Positions 23,683 to 35,311 of a stretch of DNA of 64,000 nucleotides are shown piece after piece (within the stretch, counting starts at the first letter, position 1; every line of letters begins with the position of its first letter). Made by a program: the position numbers and the translations under genes. The notes under the pieces were generated by a model, which worked only from the letters and a program-made list of their open reading frames with translations, did no database searches and was not told the DNA's origin. The DNA is from Panorpa germanica (taxonomy: Eukaryota; Arthropoda; Insecta; Mecoptera; Panorpidae), in the NCBI GenBank assembly GCA_963678705.1, contig OY783216.1:1612001-1676000 (forward strand), in the 5' to 3' direction.

Positions 23683-24113
23683 AAAGTGTGGCCAAAATGT
23701 GTGCGAGAGAGAAAGGTTCTCTATGCGCATGCGTCGAAAGTGACAGCTGTCTAGATATAATAAATATTAATATTCTATTAAAGTATAATAAATATTAAAT
23801 ATGTAAAGAAATTATATTTCTTTAGTTGGTAAGAAGCTTGTCTGTCGGCAAAACAGTGACCGTTCAGTGACAACATATACTCATGAACGCCGTAGATTTC
23901 GCTGTAGGGATAAGACACACAGTCGATTTTTGGAGTAGACAGAATTCACGTTTTTATTTATATTTATACATATCTACATTATTCTACATCAATATAATGT
24001 CATATTTAACAACTGTCACGTATTATATCTAGACAGTTACTTTCGACGCATGCGCATAGGGAACAAAAAGGAATATATACCTTTCTCTCTCGCACACATT
24101 TTGGACACACTTT
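23683..24113. repeat. foldback MITE with ~80-90-bp inverted arms
   Basis: The left arm (23683 to about 23762) and right arm (about 24027-24113) are inverted copies. Shared blocks are CAAAATGTGTGCGAGAGAGA, CTATGCGCATGCGTCGAAAGT and CTGTCTAGATATAATA. The interior is AT-rich and non-coding. No target duplication is certain. Confidence 0.8.
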
Positions 24114-27100
24114 CAGGACCAGCATTCACTCTCTATATATATGGTCTAAGTTGTATAGCAACTTTAAAATTTGTTCCACGCGTGCTCCTTACATTTCTAG
24201 CAACGCACTTTTTTTTAGTAGAGGGGGGGGGGATTATTACGTCATTAATCACAGTCACACGTTGACATTGACATCTTCGATAAAATTGAAATAACTTGAC
24301 AGGATCTTGAATCCCTCTTTTGATATATTTTAACATCGGATTCTTTAAGAACTCTTGATGGAAGAACCATTAAATGTATTCATCGGTACTCAAAAACACT
24401 AGCAAAATAATTTAAAATAAATGTTAAACAGAAAAAAACACGCAAAAGAAAAAAATGTATAAAAAAGCAGAAACGATTTCTGTTGACATATTTTCAAATA
24501 TTAAACAGTGGGGTGACTGAAAGGGTGCTCTTCAAAGACAAAAAAAGATATCAGAGCCGATGCTGACATTGACAGGGCGCCCCTATATCATACGGTGAAG
24601 TATAAAGGATAACAAGCCATCCCTATGCACCTCTCTCTTCAATCGTCTCTCTCTCTCTCTCTTTCTGTTGTGTGGCTAAACATTCAACCTGTCAAATATA
24701 TTACACGTCATGGAAAATAAAGCAGAAGAACCAAAAGCTCGGTCAAAGCATAAAACATAATGCAAAACAATGGCGCGCCGCAGTCGTGACAGGTGACAGT
24801 TGCAGATGGAATGACAGTTGAGGACAGCATCTCCTTAGGGTGGAACACTGCGTGAGTAAGGGACGGGGAAGGGTGGTTTGTAGCCGTCAATTCTACTGGT
24901 AATATTATATTTTATTGCGTATTTGCACGGCTTTTATTGTACTATCTTATACGCACTCTTCTACCTTTTATCAAAGAAATGTATACAGTACTAAATTATA
25001 ATTTGCTTTTTATTTGAAAGCTTTTTTTCTAACCTGATTTCATTTAGAAATGTCTCATTTCGTTCTTTTTACTTATATTTATTATTTTACGTCTAAAAAT
25101 AGAGTGCAATATCGTTATATAATATTAGTATAGTTCAAATTACGAGAGTTCGGCGGCAACACATACTTAAAACAAGTTGTGGGGTATAAACTGTCGATAT
25201 AACTAAAAGCACTGACTCATTTATTTTTCTATAATGTGTATAGAAACGAATAAGATAAAATTCATTATCGTATTATAGATTTATACCGCTCTTATAACCT
25301 CTTTTAAGTATAAGTCGTCGCCGAACTATCGCGATTTGGATTATATCTCGCTTAACACAAAATATGGGTATTAAAACTTCTTACTTTATGATTTTTCTAC
25401 ACATAGCGTAAGACCTCACGTAAACAGTTAATATCTGTTAAAACTTTCAGTTTGTTTATTTACACACGGTCTAAGTTATTAGCTATTGTGTCGATAACAC
25501 TTGACACATTTGAATTTGTCGGTTCTTGTTAATTATCTATTTCATAAATTATTTTAGAATACTTTAAGAACTTCTCGTGGGACTGCAAAAGTCAAAATCA
25601 CAAGTCGTCAGAGACTTAGTACATTTAATATACATACATTTTAAATCCTACATATATATATATGTATATATATCTTATGCTTAGCTCAAATTGCGCGAGC
25701 TTGACGGTAACTCAACAAAGTGACCTAAACAACTTGTGCCGTATAAATTTGCGAAAGAATGAAAAAGCAATCTCTCATTAATTTTTTTTTTTATAAAGTA
25801 TATGTAGGAACGAATTAGTTGAATTGTATCATTGTATCGTATATATTAAGGCTATATCTAACATAATATAATAAATATGTTTATGTTTGTTTGCATATGA
25901 GTTCAACAAGCTAAACATAAGAGCAATAAGTCTGCCTAATCATCACAAATATTAAATCCATTGTGTTTTCTCACGATCCCATAAGGCTTTATTTTACCCT
26001 ATTACGTAAAACCACAAGCATTACGTTTAAATCTAAATCTAAATTCCTACTCAAATATTTTGATAAACATCCAAATATCACTACGTTAGGACAAACAACT
26101 GGTTTCCTGACCACTAATCATTGACAACACCCTCTCAGCAGCCCCGTATCAACCTACGTGGAGTAAGGATTGATGCGTCCCCATCCCCACAGACTTCGTC
26201 TTCCTCCGCTTGATTTTACTCATTGTTTTCAAGGGGAAGAATATAATCTCCAGGAGTAAAGGCGTGTAGATCTGAGCATTAGTTTGAGAAATGGGGGAGA
26301 TGGGGAAGACTGGGAGGTGTTATAGCAGGAATTTGTGTCAAGGGTGACACGACGTAACAGTCTGATTATGCGGGATTGTTCGCCGTAAATTAAATCACGG
26401 CATTTGGTAATGCAAATTGAGTAAATTATAGAGTGTAGATAAAGAGACAAACTGGTGAGGCTTGTTGGGAATTCGGAGCAGTTTGCTTGACGTGAGACAT
26501 GGGACATGGGACATGGGACATGAGACACGAAGCAGACTCATCGTGACACCGTTGTGTTTGTGGATCAGTCAATCTAATTACAAGTTCGCTACGTTACTTA
26601 TATGATCTTTAAGAGAAGTGCTTAAGTGGTTTGGTTAGATCTTTTGGGGGAGTTGTCTCAGCAATGAAATATCTAAAATAGGTTTAGATTTGTATTGAGA
26701 GTAAGTCTACTGTGTTTATTAAATGAAGTAAGAAGGAACATTGTTCAAGGTGCTGAACAAAAATTTACGTAATTAATTGACAAGATAAAACTCGTTTCTG
26801 TGAATCATTCCATTGCTAGATGTATGTGGCAGGATTAGTAGCTAGTAATCTATTGGCAATTGGTTATTAAATAAACTATCTGAAAAATGCCAATTGATGG
26901 AAAAGAAGGTAAACAAAGTACTCAATTTTAATATTCATTAAAAACAAAATAAGCCTACGTGTGTCTAAAAACAAATTGTTTCTAATAACGGATTAACTTC
27001 ATCATCCATAAAACTTGCTGTAAATAATTTGATAAAAGAAGTAAGAAATTGAATTCAGCTGAACACAGCAGACAAGTAAACTTTTCCACTTAATTTCGAG

Positions 27101-27574
27101 GACCGTGAACTTCCGTCTGCAGCTGCAGACATAGTTTCGTTTCCGGTAAACACGTTCGACATGGCAAAGCTAATAACGTTCACGCTAATTTAATAAATGC
27201 AATTGCATTTAATGTGCTGCGATGTTCAGATCGGTTCGAGGCGAGTTTTCTAGTTGCAACAATTTACGGCTTGCGAAGAGGAAAACTCATTTAAGAGAAG
27301 TTTTTCTTGAACTATATTTTTCACGATTAAAGTTGGTCAATCGGGATAAAATTAGGTCTGTAAATGTTGTTATCACATCGAAGTATATAACCCTAAATCC
27401 AGATATGCGTGTTCGAGTACGAATGCTCAATATTAGTGTTATGAATATGCACTGCAGTTGGAAGATTCTTGTATTCGTACACACAAGTGTGAACCCGGTC
27501 TAACGCTTGCAACATCCCTAAAAAAAGTCCACAAGTTTTGAAGGATAACAATATTTAAACATTTTGGCCAGTAA
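24114..27574. other. gene-free stretch
   Basis: Apart from the MITE at 25134-25346, no element was defined. A CT-rich run lies at 24640-24665, a GC-richer block of unknown origin at 24770-24880, and a short ACATGGG tandem repeat at 26497-26523. The ORFs here show no family features. Confidence 0.4.
25134..25346. repeat. ATAGTTCAAATTACGAG-family MITE, copy 2
   Basis: Near-identical to 19612-19818. The end TCGCCGAACTATCGCGATTT is the inverted partner of the start. Non-coding. Confidence 0.75.
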
Positions 27575-27871
27575 CCCAGTAAACATTTTGAAGTAAATTC
27601 TATTTCATTTCTATTACGTTTCATGAGTTTTTTTGTCATGAACGCGTTTGTTTTCTATTTAGTCGTTCATAGGGAATGTCCCTTTTATAGGCTACAGATG
27701 GCGCAACGACTGCTCACTGTTGAATAAAAGCGACTCCTGTGACAGGTAGGGAATCAATTTGAACTAAAATTGATTTTTTGTGTGTTGATCCAACTTGTAA
27801 AACGTTAGAATTGAAATGTACGAGAGGTAGAACTTCACCTAGCCATTCTATTTCATGAAATCTTTACTGCG
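27575..27871 (+). repeat. CCCAGTAAACAT-family element, copy c
   Basis: A short form of about 297 bp. It starts CCCAGTAAACATTTTG and ends near TTTACTGC, and is largely the reverse complement of copy d at 30468-30734. It shares the CAGTCGTTCATAGG-type block with copies a and b. Confidence 0.75.
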
Positions 27872-29093
27872 AAATTTCGTAACCCTATTGATTAACTTTA
27901 AGCAAAAGACATTTAGTAAATATTATAGCCACAATACAGCTTCGCAACATTTGCGTTCGGGTCTCATTGCTTCGTTATTAATATGTACTTTATAAGTTTA
28001 ATTAACAGGTTATTGCTACAAGAAGATAAAACACAAGGACACGGCGACACAAGACACAATGCTTCAAGTTCCGGATGAATAAACACAGCCTAATTATTGA
28101 AATTGCTTCAAAAACAAAATTCATAAATGAATATGGTTTCTACAATTTGCTTTGGTAATTAATATTTATTCAAGGATGTAACACAAGAAAATAAACCATG
28201 TTTATTTAAGTTGATATTATATCTTTGAATTGATATAGTAAATACCCCAAAAGGGTAGATTTTTAAGGGTGGAATTTTAGCGTACACATGAGCGCCGGCA
28301 GGATTACTTTTAGTGAGGAGGAGGACATCGAATTCACTGACAAGGTGTTGAACAAATTTGGACCTTAAGTTTTTATTCAAATCGTGACTTTATAAATAAA
28401 AGACTTTATATATATAAATTTCACTGACCGCGCTAATATATATACAGTTATAGTTCACGGTACATTGCAAAAGACTATAATGTTCTTTTTTATTACAATA
28501 CATTTAATGTTAGCCCAAGCTCTGAGGTTTCCATTCGTCCGTGTCTACGTTCATCAGGCAGTTGGTAGTTTGCTACTTCCACTTCCTCTTGCCACTATTT
28601 CACGAACAGCACCATGTCAGTGCTTTACCACATCATACATAGTCCCTGCAGTCTCGTAGTGGAAGTCTCCCAAGACCCATTCCGACCCCATACCTCTCCC
28701 CCGCCCGTTCTCCCAGTACATCAATGCCTTTAATGGTTCGGATGAAGCTTTTATAGCTTTGTCAGTAGTACACCGAGTCAGTTCTTGAACAAATCGTACA
28801 CGACGCTTCGTAAGGCAAAGCTTTTGTGTTCCTCTTCCTCTGTCAAATAGCCGACCTTCGTTGTAGCACCGTTACGCTGAGTGAAGTTTGCTGAATAGCG
28901 AACACTGGACGTACATAGCTGGAACTATCAGAGTGCTAAGGAGTTAACATGTGACACTGATGTGGACAACGAGGATGTTACTCTCAAAAGGACGTCAAAA
29001 TGCATTTCCATGTACACGTTACACAAAGGAGCACATTATGTATGAAGCTAAATTCAAAAAGCAGGAGTAGAGTTTATCAAATAATGGGCTTGT
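27872..29093. other. gene-free stretch
   Basis: No gene recognised. A GC-richer block at about 28500-28900 has no open domain I can name. Confidence 0.4.
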
Positions 29094-29715
29094 GTCCTAT
29101 GTCTTAATTTCTATAAATATTGATAAAGTGGGTTACTAGAACCTCATATGTGTAAATATTTTTTAATAACTCCTTATATCTTAGGAGATATTGACAATTA
29201 GAAAAGTCATTATTTCTCTTTAATTATAAAAGGGATTCAACATTGTACAACATTTCAAATGCTATATTCAATTGCTATCTCTTTTATACGATAGAGCCAT
29301 ATTCTTGACAGAACTCTGACAAGTTTACATGTTACCAACCTTACAGCTCATAAATCTCTGCTATATGTATTTATATATGAAAATATCAAATATTATTAAC
29401 AGCTATTTCAAGGAACAATAAAATTCCAATATTATGTCTGCCGTAACAGGGTTAAATAAAATAAAAACTCATTATTCTTTGACTTGACTTGATTATTTCG
29501 ACTACCAACAACTACAAAACATTACCATAGCACTGACCTACTCAACAAATAACTGACGTATAAATGCATTTCACGTCATACAAATGGCCGACCATTTCTA
29601 GCGCTAAAACTACAATTCAAACTTTTAATTGCTATATCTCCGTCAACATTTAGATATTTAATAAAATAGACACGCCAATACACATTTATTAACATCAATG
29701 AGGACACAAGCCCAT
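29094..29715. repeat. ATGGGCTTGTGTCC-family MITE, copy 2 (uninterrupted)
   Basis: A 622-bp element with inverted ends ATGGGCTTGTGTCC and GGACACAAGCCCAT. It shows the ancestral state of the interrupted copy at 4151-5238. Confidence 0.85.
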
Positions 29716-31604
29716 TATTTTTTTTAAATTAAATTTATTTAACGAGTCCTGTATAACCGCTGCCTTATTAATGAAAGTAATTAATAGATGGCCCCTTAGT
29801 ATTTAGAATCCAACCAATTTTATGAACCAAAGACAATATGTTAGAGGTAAAAAACATTCTTTGTCGTTAAGCTCTTACAAATATTTTCAATTTGTTACAT
29901 CCTTTGCTTTCTAGATTCAAATATGTACAAGTTCTTCAAGATATAAATGTATTTAGAAACGTTATACCTGTTTTTTCTTAAATATAATTCTATAAGAACT
30001 GCGTATACACAACATACCAGACAATACCAAAATAATTATGAGGTTTACTTAGTAAATAACCAGGAGTCGCTTCTTGTAAACATTTTAATCCAGACGCAGA
30101 GGAATCATTGGGGTGTACATTGTTAGCAAAATAATATATTCAGATATTCTATAGAAGGCTTTCAGAATTCAGCTATTATGAAATAACATAACAAAGTTAA
30201 CACAAACTTAATTATTTACGTTTTTAAGCTTAATTTCATTATTAAATTAAAACAAATGTTGAATAATTATGTAAAGAAAAGTTGAAATATTCAAGCGAAT
30301 ATGAATGAACAACTTACATAGGACTTTATTTTGAACAACAGTTTCAGTGTTTAATATTTTGATTGAGATTGTCTCTAGGACGGTTAAGTTAGAATGCTGT
30401 CTTTCGAATCAATTTTATCACACAGTTTTAAATAATCTTAAAAATATTTTGCAATAACCCAGTAAACATTTGGTGAAATAGAATGGCTAGCTGAAGTTCT
30501 AGTCTCTCGTACATGTCAATTCTAACGTTGGAGCAACACACAGAAATTCAATTTTAGTGCAAATTGATTCCCTACCTGTCACAGGAGTCGCTTTTATTCA
30601 ACAGTGAGCAGTCGTTGCGCCGTCTGTAGCTCATAAAAGAGACATTCCCTATGAACGACTGAATTGAAAACAAACGCGTTCATGACAAAAAACTCATGAA
30701 AAGTAATAGAATTTACTCCAAAATGTTTACTGGGTTATTGAACAATTTATTAGATTTATTAGATTACCTGTACAGGTAAAACTGTAAAGTTATCCTTACA
30801 GATAAACTGCTCAAGTAAATCTGTTTGTAAAGCAGTCCATATGGACTCAGATGGACATAGTCTACACAAAACGAAAAACAAATACTACGATTTCTAGAAT
30901 AAGACGATCTTCTTAACCAGTAAAACCCTTGCTAAAATAGTTGTAAAAAGTAAATAATTGGAATAAAATATGCCACTATGTTTTGTTAAGCAGTAAAAGC
31001 AAGTAAGGGAAGCTCCAGTATTCGTTAAGTAGAACTTAGAGCCGCAGAACAAAGTAATACGACGGGGATGGCCATACGGAAAGGGTATACTTCCACCAAG
31101 GGGTGTTATATACTGAGAGCATGGACTACATAGCTTTAACGACCAACACAAGCTAATAAGATGGTCAATTAACGTAAGTTTAGCTGCAATATACCGAGGT
31201 CCGTGACCAAAATGGGCAATTTAGAGGCAATATTGTAACAGTTTTGTAGCCCATTTAGGTAACCACACAAACAATATACTTATGCATATTGCGACGATTC
31301 TTAAACTATGAGTAGTAAAATAGGAGTAACACCTTACTGTTTTACTTTGCAACATTCTCTCACGACGCACGCCGTCAGAGAAAATTACAAAATATTTTAT
31401 AACTATTAACGTTATTGTTTTCACATAAATATTATTGGCAAGGACAGATTTAGATGGCTTTTGAGGTAATACTTATTAGTTTATAATTCATTCATAATTG
31501 AGAGGCAGCGACACCATAAACTGTCTATACAAAGCTTCCGAAATCATGAAACTAATTAAAACAACTAAAATAAAATAATTTTGATACGGTTTCATTATCT
31601 CTGT
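29716..31604. other. gene-free stretch
   Basis: AT-rich. Apart from repeat copy d (30468-30734) nothing was recognised. Confidence 0.4.
30468..30734 (-). repeat. CCCAGTAAACAT-family element, copy d
   Basis: A 267-bp element. With the flanking bases the inverted termini extend to a perfect 20 bp (CAATAACCCAGTAAACATTT and its complement). Non-coding. Confidence 0.8.
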
Positions 31605-32219
31605 TTGGGGAGTTTGGACCTTATAGAGATCTATAGGCGGTATCCAAGTTCTCGAACGACAAATGTCGCTCAGTTCCTTTCAATAGCTTAGGGTGCGCAC
31701 AATTTGTTATGAAGGACCTTTTTGTTATTAACTAATTAATAGCAATCTTTTATTTATATCAAAAGACACAGCAAAACCTCAGAACTTTTTTAGATTACAT
31801 TTATTTTAAACTACACTATTGAATTACATATAAATTGATTAAATACTTTAGTTAATAAGAATACTAGTTACGACACTAAGTAAATGTAACTCGCGGTTTT
31901 AGTTATATACATATAATAATATGTGTAATTATTATTTTATGTATGCACCAAAGGTTATGCGTGCTGTAGGTTTGAATGTTGAAGTAATAAGAAGGAAATA
32001 GGAACATATACGTAGTGTCGATGCCTAGTAGCAATGGATCGTAAAACAAAGGATGTTTACATAAGCAATATTAGGGCTTGCCCAAACGGAGCAGTGTATA
32101 TAAAAACAAATAGACATAAAATATAAATGAATTAAAACAAAGAAATCTTAAATCTAATATTAATTAAAAATAAAAGCAAGATATTGATATATAAATATGA
32201 ATATTGCATGCATTTATTA
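31605..32219. repeat. 0.65-kb interspersed repeat, copy 2
   Basis: Same orientation as 16337-16998. It lacks a short block present there (CTGGCTAGGGCGTATCTGCG). Confidence 0.75.
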
Positions 32220-32722
32220 ACGATCTCCGTTATTAATTTCCATGTAAATAAACATCTAATAACGATTCCATAAATACCTTATTCTTTTATTTGTAACTGG
32301 AACCTAATGGTTAGGCAACCACATATACACTTAAGTTACGTAAAGTGCTGTATTGTCAGGGGCAGTCGTTTACGATGCTACAAGATATAAATAAATGTGA
32401 CTTTAATTGTGTAGGAAGTGATTAAGTACGTATTTATAAATATTTGATTAGATTTGTTTAAGTTCCAATTATCTCAATAAAACTAAATAAACTGTTTCCG
32501 ATTCGAATTTATTTAATGAATGAAGAAATTCTTGTATTAGATTTATTAGTAGTAAATGTAATTTTTAAATGTTCTAGATTTAACAACACTGTTACTACTG
32601 GATATTATTAATATATTTAATAAATATATTTTGTTATAATCAGATTGTATAGTATACCTTCTTAAGACAGTTTGTCTGTTCAGTACGGAACATGCAAACA
32701 TTTGAGAACGTCAGTTTGTCTC
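32220..32722. other. gene-free stretch
   Basis: AT-rich, nothing recognised. Confidence 0.5.
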
Positions 32723-33105
32723 AAGCCGTCCGCGCACGGGTCGACTGGTTACGAACCTTAGCCCGAACCGAATGAGAATGGAACTGTGTTGTTAGTGAGA
32801 GAACGCACACGGCACGAACGAAACTAAACTGATTTGAAACAGGTTTTGAGCGACTGTGTTTCTTGATAGCAGGGCAACTACGCTGCATGCTTTTGATGGT
32901 AACATCATGAGCAGAGATGTGTACAAATACTATTCAAAAGTATTGAAATAATACAAATACCTCATAATACGACACAATAAAATCCCCTATTATTTTATTG
33001 TTAAAAATTCTATAGAGTCACGAAACACGGCTTGTTTTTCGTTTTCGTTGGAAACTTCGTTGCGCGATTAGTTTACAATCAGTCGACCCGTGTGTAGACG
33101 GTCTT
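32723..33105. repeat. MITE with GACCGTC..ACGGGTCGACTG termini
   Basis: The left end AAGCCGTCCGCGCACGGG, followed by TCGACTG, is inverted at the right end (CAGTCGACCCGTGTGTAGAC then GGTCTT). The length is 383 bp with no coding capacity. The target duplication is unclear. Confidence 0.7.
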
Positions 33106-34408
33106 AAAATAAAATAATTTTGCGACCATGTTTTTTTTTAAATTTGGCGCTTCCTTTACCTTGGCGCCTAATGTGACTGCACTTTTTGCAAGCCCTTCAG
33201 ACCGGCCTTGAATGTATGCAACTGCGTAGTTTTTAAACAAATCTGTCTTAAAACAATATTACCTTGGTCGAAGAGAAAGGGAGACAGCACCATATCTTTT
33301 CTGCGACGTTTTAGTAATTTAATAAAGTAACAATTCAGTGCTCATCTATCCGTCTCGTTTTCTCACTTAGGATATATAAATACTTCTCGCTTACTCATTA
33401 ATAAAAGATATTACACGACCCAGAAAATTGACGTATAGTTTTTAGGTTAAAGAACGAACTGTCTAAAGACATTTATGTCTCGTGAATTCCAGATGTAATG
33501 AGTAAGCCATTGAAACACGAATCAGTTCAAGTGTCACAAATCTTACGAACTTTAGTTTAACATTTGACCTTCACCTCACACACATTGTTTCATTTATTTT
33601 CCTTTTGTGCGGTTCCTCGTGAAACATTCTTGTGGAATCATTCGGATTGCTGGCTCACAACAATGTGCGACTCCACCGTTTGTTGAGATACGATTGGCGT
33701 ACGCAGTCTGACACCGGGAAAACTGAAAATGATTCCAGTTCGGTTAACAAACATCCGAGAACCGACTAAGTTATGGGAAACTTTCGAGGAAATCTTTTGA
33801 AGATAACAAAAGATTCCTGAGTTCGTACGCATCGGGTTTGTTGGAAATAATGAATAAAATATTTTTTTGGTGAACAAAAAGGAAAATGATTGACGTTTCA
33901 ATAATAGTAGCTCAAAAGCTTGTTATTGAAGATTCAACTTATACTGGTATCTTATTGTTAAGACATTAAGAAAAAAAAAATCGTCAGTTACTTTTTCAAA
34001 AAAAGAAGCGCAGGAACTACTAGAATATTTCAGCTAGCCGTCTACATTATTGAATTGATGTTGATGAGTATATTTTTCTTTGGAAGTTTGCAAAGTTTTG
34101 GCATGCATTATAACTAATGTATGTAAATTATGCAATATATATCTAGAAATATGTCTTTGGAGTTCAAATAATAACACATTTCAAGCAAACCAATGGTTGA
34201 TTAGAAAAAGAAATGTTTTATAATCATACAAAATACAGACTTCCCCATTGCTTTGAAAATTAGAAAAGTACCGTTACCAAAACTACTATAACTCGTAAAC
34301 TTATGCTCGGAATGTCATGAAATTTTGGCACATATGGTTTGTAGGTTGGCATTATCTAAAAAGTATATGGATTTGTCAATAGTGGCGCCATCTATATGTC
34401 ACCTTACG
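33106..34408. other. gene-free stretch
   Basis: A block at 33135-33215 (GGCGCTTCCTTTACC to CAGACCGGCCTTG) looks like a hAT-type end but has no partner. The rest is featureless. Confidence 0.35.
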
Positions 34409-34670
34409 AACTTATTGTTAAATTACGATTTTTCAAAAAGAATCACCGAAGTTTGTATCCCACCACTTTTTCATTCATTACACTGTAAGTATTAAACGTT
34501 TCAAGTGGCATTCTAGTAGCCAGAAGTGCAGCATGCTAGATTTATGTGCAAAAATTAATGTTTTCTTAACATTTTAGAAACATCAACTGAGTAAGGAAAT
34601 TCTTATTTACAATTCGCATGTCGTTTGGATAATCTCCAAGGACTTCAAAGAATATTGCTAAACTTCTATG
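34409..34670. repeat. duplicated segment, copy 1 (left of a hAT MITE)
   Basis: Begins AACTTATTG and ends GCTAAACTTCTATG. It repeats at 35019-35311 in the same orientation, with substitutions and a 31-bp length difference. The hAT MITE 34671-35010 begins immediately after it. Confidence 0.8.
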
Positions 34671-35010
34671 CAGAGGCGGTTTTAGGGGGTGGCTAGCAGG
34701 CAACTGCTTCGCGCCTCGCATTCTCGTGCAACAACCCAAGTAGAAAAATTCATTACTATATATGTATTTGAATCTCGCGCCTTTAGAAATCCCACTAGAA
34801 TCACTGCGTAAATCTTTTAAGGTATTCATGTACCCTAGTCTACCATCATTAATATTTGTCATCTTTGTGCTTGTTAACTTTTATAGAACTTCCAATATAA
34901 AATTTTATTTCTCATCAATTATCATCAAAAACACTTACTTACAATTTACATACACCATACAAAGAACAAGTGACCACCCCGGGGCCTCGCAATGGCTAAG
35001 GCCGCCCTTG
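34671..35010 (+). repeat. hAT MITE (CAGRGGCGG family), copy 3
   Basis: A 340-bp element from CAGAGGCGGTTTTAG to CTAAGGCCGCCCTTG. Unlike the other copies it has no matching 8-bp flanks (CTTCTATG against ATCATACA). Instead it lies exactly between the two copies of a duplicated segment. Confidence 0.8.
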
Positions 35011-35018
35011 ATCATACA

Positions 35019-35311
35019 AACTTATTGATAAGTTACGATTTTTCAAAAAGAATCACCGAAGTTTGTGTCCCAGCATTTTTTCATTCACTACACCGTAAGT
35101 AACAAACGTTCCAAGTGTAATACTGGTAGCCAGAAGTGCAGAATATTAGATTTATGCACAAAAAGTTCCAATAAAGAAACATTAATGTTTTAGAAACATT
35201 ATTAACTGAGAAAGGAATTTCTTATTCACAATTTGTATGTCTTTTGGATAATCTCCAAGATCTCTTTCTATAAAGAACAGTGATTTGCAAGTACCTCGCT
35301 AAACTTCTATG
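35019..35311. repeat. duplicated segment, copy 2 (right of a hAT MITE)
   Basis: Direct repeat of 34409-34670. Its end CTTCTATG continues into CATTTG, probably the original genomic context. Confidence 0.8.
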
